Assembly (NCBI GenBank): GCA_934700895.1
Contig: CAKUXV010000003.1
Span: 124,001-188,000 of the forward strand
Direction of reading: 5' to 3'
Length of the DNA: 64,000 bases
Origin: an uncultured Bacilli bacterium
GTDB lineage: Bacteria > Bacillota_I > Bacilli_A > RFN20 > CAG-826
Shown: in pieces, positions 57,723 through 64,000 of the stretch
Layout of the letters: the number at the start of each line of letters is the position of its first letter
Numbering within the stretch: the stretch's first letter is position 1
Translations under genes and position numbers: made by a program
The notes under the pieces: model-generated
Database searches by the model: none
Told to the model about the DNA's origin: nothing
The model's input: the letters and a program-made list of their open reading frames with translations, nothing else

Positions 57723-57751
57723 AAAAAAGCCCGGGACGTCCCCGGGTTTTC
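57723..57751. terminator. Bidirectional terminator
   Basis: CCCGGG-ACGTC-CCCGGG (57730-57746) with A6 before and TTTTCGTTT after, between converging genes. Confidence 0.82.
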
Positions 57752-57753
57752 GT

Positions 57754-59154
57754 TTATTTCTTTTCGAGTATTGCTTTCTTCTTCGCCTCTTCCGTGGCGA
57801 GGTCTTTTCCGCTTTTTACGAAATGGTGATCGATGTGTTTCCATTTCGGGCGGATGAAGGCGGAAATCGCGGCGAAGATGGGGTCGATGACGTTATAGAT
57901 GGGGAAAAGGAAGATAAAGAGGAGCGTCTTCCAGACGGGGAGCAAGAAATGCTTCCATTCACGGATGATGACGACGAGGTTGATGAAGAAGCCGGAAACG
58001 TAGGATCCTGCAAACAACGTGATGACGTAGTTGCCAAAGGTCCACCAATTGAAATAACCGGAATTTCCAATTGTGAGGAACAAAATGATGGAAGTGACTT
58101 GGTAAAGGAATCCGATCCAGAAATAAACGAAACTCATCGGGAAGGTTTGCCAGAAGATATCGTATTTGCTCCAACTCGGTTTCTTGAAAAAAGACTTGAG
58201 AAGCTTCCATCCATACATGTTGAAGGCGATTAAACCCCCACGTGCCCAACGAATGCGCTGCCGCCACAAGAGCTTGAAGGTGTTTGGCTGCTCTTCGTAG
58301 AAGACGGCCTCTTCCGTATAGCCCGTCTTATAGCCTCTGGCTGTTAAATCGATGACCGTTTCCACATCTTCGGTAAGGGAGGTCCATTTCCACCCGCTTT
58401 CGGCCAAAATATAAGAACGCAAGGTTGTAGAAGGGCCATAGATTTCTTGAGAAACGTTTAACATGGAACGAGCACGTAAACCATTGACGGTGTGCCCGAA
58501 AGCCTGAACTCCACACATGGCGCTGATCCAGTTCTCAGAAAGATTCTTGCTATTTCGATATCCCACGCATTCGTCGACGCCGCTAGCTTGAAGGTAATTG
58601 TTGATTTTGGTGAGGTAATCGGGGGCGGGAACGTTGTCGGCATCCAAAAGGGTATAGGCATAGAAATCGTGTTCGATATCGTAGTCCTTGGACATCTGCT
58701 CGATGAGGCTTTGAAGCGCATATCCTTTCGCGCGCTTGGTCGTATCGTTCCGATAATAAACGTGGGCTCCGAGTTTTTCGGCGACTTCTCCCGTTTTATC
58801 CGTGCAGTTGTCGGCGACGATAAAGATTTCGATGAGTTCTTGAGGGTAATCCATCGCGCGAATATCACGAATGAGGTTACCGATGACGGCTTCTTCGTTC
58901 CAAGCGGCGATGATGAAGGCATATCGTTTATCTTTAGGGGCTTCCGAGTATTTACGGCTATGACCAAATACTCCAAGGATGAAGTAGAAGGCGCGATAGC
59001 AGGACAAGATGCCTAGGATGGCAAGAAGACCAGAGAAGACTAATTGAACATATCCTTGGACGGGAACGGGCTCGTTTTTGGAGATGGCATCCATGATGAT
59101 ATCGATGCCGCAAAAACTGTAGAGCCACTTAACGATAGCGTTCCAAACGACCAT
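57754..59154 (-). CDS. Membrane glycosyltransferase family 2
   Basis: 466 aa. A first hydrophobic helix (near residues 35-60) is followed by a GT-A catalytic domain with F-I-I-A-A-W-N-E-E, V-A-D-N-C-T-D, L-L-D-A-D-N (metal-binding D-x-D), T-E-D-V-E and the processive-type R-Q-R-I-R-W-A-R-G-G (a Q-x-x-R-W relative). Four C-terminal membrane helices follow. Such enzymes build and extrude surface polysaccharides or make glycolipids. ATG 59154 is chosen for the AGAGAGGG site 6 nt upstream; an in-frame ATG at 59181 would lack one. A TATCAT/TTGTTA promoter lies around 59185-59213. Confidence 0.92.
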   Translation of the reverse strand: MVVWNAIVKWLYSFCGIDIIMDAISKNEPVPVQGYVQLVFSGLLAILGILSCYRAFYFILGVFGHSRKYSEAPKDKRYAFIIAAWNEEAVIGNLIRDIRAMDYPQELIEIFIVADNCTDKTGEVAEKLGAHVYYRNDTTKRAKGYALQSLIEQMSKDYDIEHDFYAYTLLDADNVPAPDYLTKINNYLQASGVDECVGYRNSKNLSENWISAMCGVQAFGHTVNGLRARSMLNVSQEIYGPSTTLRSYILAESGWKWTSLTEDVETVIDLTARGYKTGYTEEAVFYEEQPNTFKLLWRQRIRWARGGLIAFNMYGWKLLKSFFKKPSWSKYDIFWQTFPMSFVYFWIGFLYQVTSIILFLTIGNSGYFNWWTFGNYVITLFAGSYVSGFFINLVVIIREWKHFLLPVWKTLLFIFLFPIYNVIDPIFAAISAFIRPKWKHIDHHFVKSGKDLATEEAKKKAILEKK

Positions 59155-59280
59155 AAAAATCCCTCTCTTAGCAAATGCCACTCATGATACTTATTACGTG
59201 CGTGCATAACAACCTTTAAACGTTGCGCTAGGATTAAAAACGCTATCAAAAATGGCGGATTCCTTTTTCATGGCTTCCGC

Positions 59281-59336
59281 CCAATTGAAAATTGAAATTC
59301 CACCAAATGGACAATTGCTAAACCACCAATTGGACA
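59281..59336. repeat. Cluster of CCACCA-TGGACA and CAATTG repeats in a gene-free region
   Basis: The 386 bp between the glycosyltransferase and sirtuin starts holds two near-identical 14-mers (CCACCAAATGGACA at 59300, CCACCAATTGGACA at 59323) and three CAATTG palindromes (59282, 59312, 59327). These look like regulator sites upstream of the glycosyltransferase. I see no other gene or RNA in this gap. Confidence 0.45.
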
Positions 59337-59554
59337 GAAAAAAATAAAATAGTGCGATTGCATCGAAATAATTTGATCCTTTCGTGTTTATGATCGCTTC
59401 CATCAAAAGTGGCTATTTATACAAGACAATAATTATGAAAATTTTTTCAAGGAAAGACTCGTAAATTTCATTCATTGGGGGAATAGGCGCCGCGATTCTC
59501 TTTGATTAAGAGGCGGGAACGATTTCCGTCTCTTCCCGAAGTTTTCAAAAGGAA

Positions 59555-59560
59555 TATAAT
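59555..59560 (+). promoter_or_regulatory. -10 box of leaderless sirtuin mRNA
   Basis: TATAAT 7 nt before GTG 59568. Transcription would start at or next to the GTG. Confidence 0.55.
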
Positions 59561-59567
59561 TCCTTTC

Positions 59568-60299
59568 GTGAATAAGAGTATTTTTGAATCAGCCAAAAAA
59601 ATCGTACATGGTGCTAAGCACCTTGTTTTTTTGGGCGGGGCCGGATGCTCTACGGATTCGGGAATTCCCGATTTTCGTTCTCCTGATGGGCTGTATCGCT
59701 TGAAGTCGGAATATGGGCTTCCTTATGAAACGATGCTCTCCATCGATTACTTTTATGCCCATCCCCAAACTTTTTATTCCTTCTACTGGAAATTTATGGC
59801 CCATCCCGACGCAAAACCGAATCGAGCCCATCTAGCCTTGGCTCGTTATGGGGAAAACCATGCTCTAACCACGATTACGCAAAATATCGACGGTCTAGAC
59901 AAGGAATCTGGTCAAAAGAATGTGCTAGAAATCCATGGGACGATGTCTTATTTCGTTTGCCCTTCCTGCCACCAAAAAATCGATGCGAAAGAAGTGAAGT
60001 CCGGGTCCATTCCTCATTGTTCTCATTGCGGCGCCATTTTGAAGCCTGACATCGTTTTTTATGGGGAATCGTTGCCAGAAGATACGTTGAATCGGGCCAT
60101 CCTTGCCTTAGAAGAAGCTGAGGTTCTAATCGTTGGAGGAACGTCGATGAAGGTTTATCCCGCGGCGGGGCTTCCTTCTTATTTCCACGGATCTACGATC
60201 GTCATGATTAATCAAGAACCGACCCCCTTTGACCCTTATTGCGATTTTGTCTTTCATGAAGACATTGGGGAATCGTTAGAATATTTATTGGAGGAATAG
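59568..60299 (+). CDS. cobB: NAD-dependent protein deacetylase (sirtuin)
   Basis: 243 aa. Rossmann motif G-A-G-C-S-T-D-S-G-I-P-D-F-R (near residue 25), T-Q-N-I-D-G-L-D (near 105), the catalytic His in E-I-H-G-T (near 125), four zinc Cys in C-P-S-C and C-S-H-C, and G-T-S-M-K-V-Y-P-A. All catalytic parts are intact, including the A/D-F-R loop. GTG 59568 is chosen because a TATAAT ends 7 nt before it; the frame extends upstream to 59502 but there it overlaps the promoter. It is followed after 1 nt by a DUF5662 gene with its own GGAGG. Confidence 0.93.
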   Translation: MNKSIFESAKKIVHGAKHLVFLGGAGCSTDSGIPDFRSPDGLYRLKSEYGLPYETMLSIDYFYAHPQTFYSFYWKFMAHPDAKPNRAHLALARYGENHALTTITQNIDGLDKESGQKNVLEIHGTMSYFVCPSCHQKIDAKEVKSGSIPHCSHCGAILKPDIVFYGESLPEDTLNRAILALEEAEVLIVGGTSMKVYPAAGLPSYFHGSTIVMINQEPTPFDPYCDFVFHEDIGESLEYLLEE

Positions 60300-60300
60300 C

Positions 60301-60909
60301 ATGGGACATCCGTTTAAACACTTTGCCTTGGTTTGCCGTCACCGCCATCACGTGATCGTTAACGCTTCCCATTGCGGCATCTTTTTCCAATCCCTCCGTC
60401 ACGACCTCACCAAATTCGGTTACACGGAATTCCATTATTCCCAACGTTATTACTGCGGCAACCATTCTCCCGTTTATGAGGAACGTGTTCGCCATGGCTA
60501 TTTTTCCTTGATTTGCCAGCATCACACCAAGCGGAATAAGCACCACTGGGAATATTGGGTGGACTTTTTCGCGGGGCGAATCATTGAAAGGACCATGCCA
60601 TGGAATTGGGCGATGGAATATATCTGCGACACCCTCTCCGCCTCTTATTGCTATAATCCCAAAGGATTTAAACAAGATACCCCTCTCCGTTATTTTGAAA
60701 AATTCAATGCGTTCTATTACATGACGGATTGGACGAGGGAATTCATCCATTGGGGGTTGAAGCGTTATGCTGAAATGGGGTTTGCCGGACTCAAAAAGAA
60801 AGACACCAAGAAGAAGTATGAGGAACTAGGGAAACAGTATCCTTTAACCCAAGTGGTGGAAGCCCTCCGCCCCTTCGGGCAGTTGCCTCCTCTAGTATCC
60901 GATATATAA
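60301..60909 (+). CDS. DUF5662 family protein
   Basis: 202 aa, cytosolic, unusually rich in His, Tyr and Trp. Pattern: H-F-x-L-V-C-R-H-R-H-H-V near the start, L-R-H-D-L-T-K-F (a conserved H-D-x-x-K), H-H-T-K-R-N-K-H-H-W-E-Y-W and M-P-W-N-W-A-M-E-Y-I-C-D. DUF5662 proteins look like HD-like metal phosphohydrolases; the function is not established. GGAGG lies 6 nt before ATG 60301, and only 1 nt separates it from the sirtuin stop, so the two are cotranscribed. Confidence 0.88.
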   Translation: MGHPFKHFALVCRHRHHVIVNASHCGIFFQSLRHDLTKFGYTEFHYSQRYYCGNHSPVYEERVRHGYFSLICQHHTKRNKHHWEYWVDFFAGRIIERTMPWNWAMEYICDTLSASYCYNPKGFKQDTPLRYFEKFNAFYYMTDWTREFIHWGLKRYAEMGFAGLKKKDTKKKYEELGKQYPLTQVVEALRPFGQLPPLVSDI

Positions 60910-60930
60910 TAGGAGCCTTTAAAACGGATT

Positions 60931-61356
60931 ATGAAAAACAAGATTGTGGTAATTGGATGTGGACGCCTCGGCGCGAGCATCGCCGACGATGCTTCCTTCC
61001 GCGGAAAGGACGTCATCGTTTTAGACAAAGACGAAAAATCTTTTGCCCGTTTGGATGCGAATTTCTCGGGCTTGAAGCTTGTGGGGAACTGCTCCACGAT
61101 CGATGAATTAAAAGAAGCGCAGATTGAATCGGCGGACGAAGTCGTGATTGCTACAGGCGACGATAACGTCAACCTTTTGGTGACGTATTTATGCGCCAAA
61201 CTCATCCACGTCCCCCATATTTTTGTCCGTTTCGATGATCCGGATAAATCCTATTTGATTCAAGGGATGCCAGTTCGCGCCATTTACCCCTTCATGCTTT
61301 CGAAAAAGAGCTACAACCAATATCGCGGTCTAGGCGAAACGGAGGAAACGAAATGA
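60931..61356 (+). CDS. RCK_N-only TrkA-like potassium regulator
   Basis: 141 aa with a single NAD-binding RCK_N domain: V-V-I-G-C-G-R-L-G (residues ~6-14), V-I-V-L-D-K-D with the ribose-binding acidic residue, V-G-N-C-S-T, and D-E-V-V-I-A-T-G-D-D-N-V-N. It lacks an RCK_C domain. A TATAAT at 60905-60910 may start a transcript here, ~14 nt before the ATG. It overlaps the next gene by 4 nt, so the two halves of the Trk regulator are made together. Confidence 0.88.
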   Translation: MKNKIVVIGCGRLGASIADDASFRGKDVIVLDKDEKSFARLDANFSGLKLVGNCSTIDELKEAQIESADEVVIATGDDNVNLLVTYLCAKLIHVPHIFVRFDDPDKSYLIQGMPVRAIYPFMLSKKSYNQYRGLGETEETK

Positions 61357-62342
61357 AGATCGTGATTGCCGGCGGAGACGCCGAAGCCGAATACATCATT
61401 GCCTCTTTCCGAACTAGTGGCAGCGACATCATCGTCATCAACGAAGACCGCGAAGTGGCTCAACGCCTTTTGCGTTCCTGCAATCTTCCCATTATTTGCG
61501 GCGTCCCGTGGCGGAAATACGTCTTGGAACAGGCTAATGCTTATGATGCCGATGTTTTCATCGCCCTCAACGAACGCGATGAGGACAATTTCGCTACTTG
61601 CATGATTGCCAAGAAGGTCTTCAACGCCAAAAAATGCATCTGCGTCGTCCATAACCCAAAAAACGTCGATGTCTTTAAGCAACTTGGCATCGACTCTGCC
61701 ATCTCTTCGACCTATCTTCTCGCCGAAAGCATCCGCAAGGAATCCACGCAGGATAACCTCGTGAAAATGCTTTCCCTCGATAATAACCGCCTTTCCGTTT
61801 TGGAATTCACGGTTATGACCAAAAGCGAAATTGCCAACCATAAAATTCGTGATATCCACTTCCCCAATACGATGGCTTCGATCGCCGCCATCAAACGCGG
61901 ATTTGACGTCATCATCCCTAATGGCGATGTTACCTTGCTCCCCAAGGACGTTTTAACGATCGTCTGCCCGCCGCAAAACGCTACCCCGGTCTCTTCCTTT
62001 CTTTCTCGTATTAACGAAGCCCTGACCAACCGCTTTGCCCGCATTCATAGTTCCAAAGAGCAAATCTTGAACCATGTGGCCCAAAAGGTGGTAGAAGCCG
62101 CCAAACAGTCGGAAACAAATACGGCAAAAGAAGAAGCCCCCTCTAAAGAAGAGCAGCCAACAGAAGTGACCCCTGTAGAAGAAAAACCTTCTGTTTCCGT
62201 TGAAACGCAGGTTGAAGAAGCGCCAAAGGCCGAAGAAGCTTTGCCAAGCATGGAAGAAAAAGCGGTTAAAAAACCGAGGGCGAAGCGTTCCCCTTCGACG
62301 AAGAAGCCCGTGAAAAAACCGGCGAATAAGGAAGAAGCATGA
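61353..62342 (+). CDS. trkA: TrkA-like RCK protein with disordered tail
   Basis: 329 aa. RCK_N (I-V-I-A-G-G-D-A-E-A-E-Y, V-I-N-E-D, C-G-V-P-W, D-V-F-I-A-L-N-E-R-D-E-D-N) covers residues 1-140. An RCK_C domain at ~150-215 (I-R-D-I-H-F-P-N onward, ending V-L-T-I-V-C-P) is a possible c-di-AMP or nucleotide site. The last ~95 residues are low complexity: Glu/Pro/Val/Thr-rich, then a Lys/Pro/Ala/Arg-rich end (K-K-P-R-A-K-R-S). GGAGG precedes the ATG; it overlaps genes on both sides by 4 nt. Gates the TrkH channel encoded next. Confidence 0.9.
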   Translation: MKIVIAGGDAEAEYIIASFRTSGSDIIVINEDREVAQRLLRSCNLPIICGVPWRKYVLEQANAYDADVFIALNERDEDNFATCMIAKKVFNAKKCICVVHNPKNVDVFKQLGIDSAISSTYLLAESIRKESTQDNLVKMLSLDNNRLSVLEFTVMTKSEIANHKIRDIHFPNTMASIAAIKRGFDVIIPNGDVTLLPKDVLTIVCPPQNATPVSSFLSRINEALTNRFARIHSSKEQILNHVAQKVVEAAKQSETNTAKEEAPSKEEQPTEVTPVEEKPSVSVETQVEEAPKAEEALPSMEEKAVKKPRAKRSPSTKKPVKKPANKEEA

Positions 62343-64000
62343 GCAGAACAACTCGCAAAGAGACGCACGGATTCGCGATGGTGCTAGGTTACCTTGGCCT
62401 TTTCATGATTCTCATCGGCATCATTACGACAATCCCTTTGTTCATGTGTTTCTATCCCGGGGAAAGCGAATGCTGGATTGATTTTGTCATCCCCGCCGGA
62501 ATCAACATCGTCTTGGGTTTCATTCTTTATTTTTGTTTTTTGTTCAAACGAAAAACAACGAAATTCGTTCGTTACGAAGACTCGCAGTTATTGTTTCTTG
62601 TTTGGATCTTAGCCATTGTTTCCGGTGCCGCCCCTATGTTTATCGCCTGCGCTAGAGGCGAAATGGACATGGATTTCTCCGAAGCCATTTTCGAAGCGAC
62701 TTCGGCCTATTCCACTACAGGTCTCAACGCTTTTAAGGATTTTTTGGATACCGAAGGCGCGTTTTGTCCTCACGTCTATACCTTCCACCGCTCATTGATG
62801 CAATTTATCGGCGGGGTTGGATTGGTCCTATTGCTAACGACTTTGTTAGGCGGGAATGGGTCTACCCTTCTTTATCAAACCGAAGGCCATAACGACCACA
62901 TCATGACCACGATGGGCAAGACGGCAAAGGTCATCTTTGGCATTTATACGAGTTATACGATCTTAGGTGCCTTGGCCTTGTGGTTCAGTGGCATGCCTGC
63001 TTTTGATGCGGCCTGCACGTCTATGTGTGCCCTTTCCGGCGGTGGATTAAGCCCCCGTTCCAGCAACATCGCCTTTTACCGCGATTACGAGGGGATGGTC
63101 CAAAATTTCCATTGGGAAAACGGAGTTGTGGGCGGAAATAAGATTCTAGAACCCCATGGCGGAGCGATCTTTCCCGTCAATTCCCTCGCTATTGAAATCG
63201 TCATGATGGTGCTGGTCATCCTCTCTGCGGTGAGTTTTGTCTTGCACGTATTCGCCCTTCGCGGCAAATGGAAGGATTTCTTCCGCGATGATGAAATCCG
63301 TTTCTGCTTGCTTTGGACGGGGAGCTTGCTTCTATTTTCCCTTGGCGGAGCTTTCTTGACGTTAGGCCGAGACAACGTGAATAATGGGCAAGAATATTTT
63401 GCTAATTGGCCAGATACGACCCGCGATATCTTCTTCTACGTCATCGGCAGTTGGACCAATAGCGGTTTCTCCAACACGACTTTGACGCGGATGCTTTCTT
63501 TGGGCAAACCCCTCCTATTCGCTTCGTTGATATTGATGCTAGTCGGTGGAGGAAGCGGATCCACGGCTGGTGGTATTAAGCAATATCGTGTGGCGATTTT
63601 GCTTCGCGACCTCCGTTATTCCATCCTGACGCGCTTTGCCCCCTCGATTAAGATGGTGCCTTGCTCCACTTATCGATACGGGAAGCGTTCCGAACTCGAC
63701 GCTTCCTCGGTCAAAGAAGCCCATAACTATTTCTTCTTGTTCATCTCGATGTTCGCTGCTTCCGTTTTGGTGCTTTGCTTCTGCCCTAGCGGAGAGGCCT
63801 CTTCCTTCGCCGACACCTCCGTCAACATCGAACTTGTTTCCTATAACGTCGCTTCCGCGGTTTCCAATACGGGATTAGGTGTTACTAACTTTGTGAATTA
63901 TCGGGATTTTGTCCTTTCCATCAACGAAGGTTGGTATTACCCCCTCTATCTTTGGGTCCTTTCCATCGATATGTTCCTGGGCCGTTTGGAGATTATGCCT
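62339..64000 (+). CDS. trkH: TrkH-family potassium uptake channel (cut by window edge)
   Basis: The first 554 codons are present with no stop before the window ends. Selectivity-filter loops include A-Y-S-T-T-G-L-N, C-A-L-S-G-G-G-L-S-P-R and S-N-T-G-L-G-V, with G-G-V-G and G-S-G-S-T-A-G-G-I-K motifs between helices. About ten hydrophobic helices are seen. Compared with usual TrkH (~480 aa) it is already longer, with extra loops near residues 255-275 and 435-460. ATG overlaps the trkA stop (ATGA). Takes up K+ under control of the two upstream RCK proteins. Confidence 0.92.
   Translation, partial: MSRTTRKETHGFAMVLGYLGLFMILIGIITTIPLFMCFYPGESECWIDFVIPAGINIVLGFILYFCFLFKRKTTKFVRYEDSQLLFLVWILAIVSGAAPMFIACARGEMDMDFSEAIFEATSAYSTTGLNAFKDFLDTEGAFCPHVYTFHRSLMQFIGGVGLVLLLTTLLGGNGSTLLYQTEGHNDHIMTTMGKTAKVIFGIYTSYTILGALALWFSGMPAFDAACTSMCALSGGGLSPRSSNIAFYRDYEGMVQNFHWENGVVGGNKILEPHGGAIFPVNSLAIEIVMMVLVILSAVSFVLHVFALRGKWKDFFRDDEIRFCLLWTGSLLLFSLGGAFLTLGRDNVNNGQEYFANWPDTTRDIFFYVIGSWTNSGFSNTTLTRMLSLGKPLLFASLILMLVGGGSGSTAGGIKQYRVAILLRDLRYSILTRFAPSIKMVPCSTYRYGKRSELDASSVKEAHNYFFLFISMFAASVLVLCFCPSGEASSFADTSVNIELVSYNVASAVSNTGLGVTNFVNYRDFVLSINEGWYYPLYLWVLSIDMFLGRLEIMP

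Noticed and set aside
59194..59406. 70-codon minus-strand ORF in the gap upstream of the glycosyltransferase gene
   Set aside because: No ribosome site; it overlaps the repeat cluster and the candidate glycosyltransferase promoter, and shows no family pattern.
1..64000. CRISPR arrays, insertion sequences, prophage or attachment sites
   Set aside because: No regularly spaced repeats, transposase or phage genes, or duplicated tRNA ends were seen on either strand.

Overview
The window looks like chromosomal DNA from a low-to-mid G+C member of the Bacillota (class Bacilli in the broad sense), probably an uncultured gut lineage near Erysipelotrichales/RF39/RFN20. This placement is inference from gene content: CdaA-type diadenylate cyclase, an LD-carboxypeptidase, CNNM/CorC proteins, TrkA/TrkH, lipoproteins with an L-x-S-C lipobox, and a 2-hydroxyacyl-CoA dehydratase activator. 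TGA is used as a stop codon and the long frames contain no in-frame TGA, so the code is the standard one. All seven tRNA genes encode their 3' CCA. I saw no insertion sequence, prophage, CRISPR array or rRNA.

Layout. 1-8.4 kb: a ROK regulator cut by the window edge, a YjbR protein, an MscS channel, a HAD-phosphatase-led operon of unknown small proteins, a small winged-helix protein with a metal-ligand tail, and a membrane protein carrying four YegP-like repeats. 8.4-13.4 kb: methyltransferase, uridine kinase, cation/proton antiporter, a nitrilase-like protein overlapping a GNAT gene, and a decayed zinc-ribbon gene. 13.5-28.4 kb: tRNA genes among cdaA, deoD, add, gltX, an ABC/FtsX exporter, pyrG, an S66 peptidase and a cyclophilin. 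28.6-33.6 kb: a membrane protein with a six-fold repeated helix, two CNNM proteins and a guanylate kinase. 33.8-38.7 kb: a compact Tad-like pilus operon ending in two tiny tandem pilin genes. 38.7-51.8 kb: acyl carrier protein, tRNAs, SGNH hydrolase, RmuC, three tandem lipoproteins, a PII-like pair with a DUF1538 membrane protein, an HD protein and a C69 dipeptidase. 51.9-64 kb: lipid kinase, a split HgdC/HgdD-like system, a glycerophosphodiesterase, a glycosyltransferase, a sirtuin with a DUF5662 protein, and the two RCK subunits plus TrkH of a potassium uptake system.

Working together: CdaA makes c-di-AMP, which in related bacteria restrains potassium import through RCK proteins, so it probably connects to the TrkA/TrkH genes at the right end. 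DeoD, adenosine deaminase, uridine kinase, guanylate kinase and CTP synthase are scattered nucleotide salvage and synthesis genes.

Two things stand out. First, about fifteen transcription units have a -10-like hexamer ending 6-9 nt before the start codon with no Shine-Dalgarno, which predicts leaderless mRNAs, while genes inside operons have good Shine-Dalgarno sites. Second, the nine-gene pilus operon is unusually small: one CpaF-type ATPase, two single-domain TadB/TadC-like proteins, several exported subunits and two pilins of 50 and 57 residues with a shared SEIKGQLLG start.
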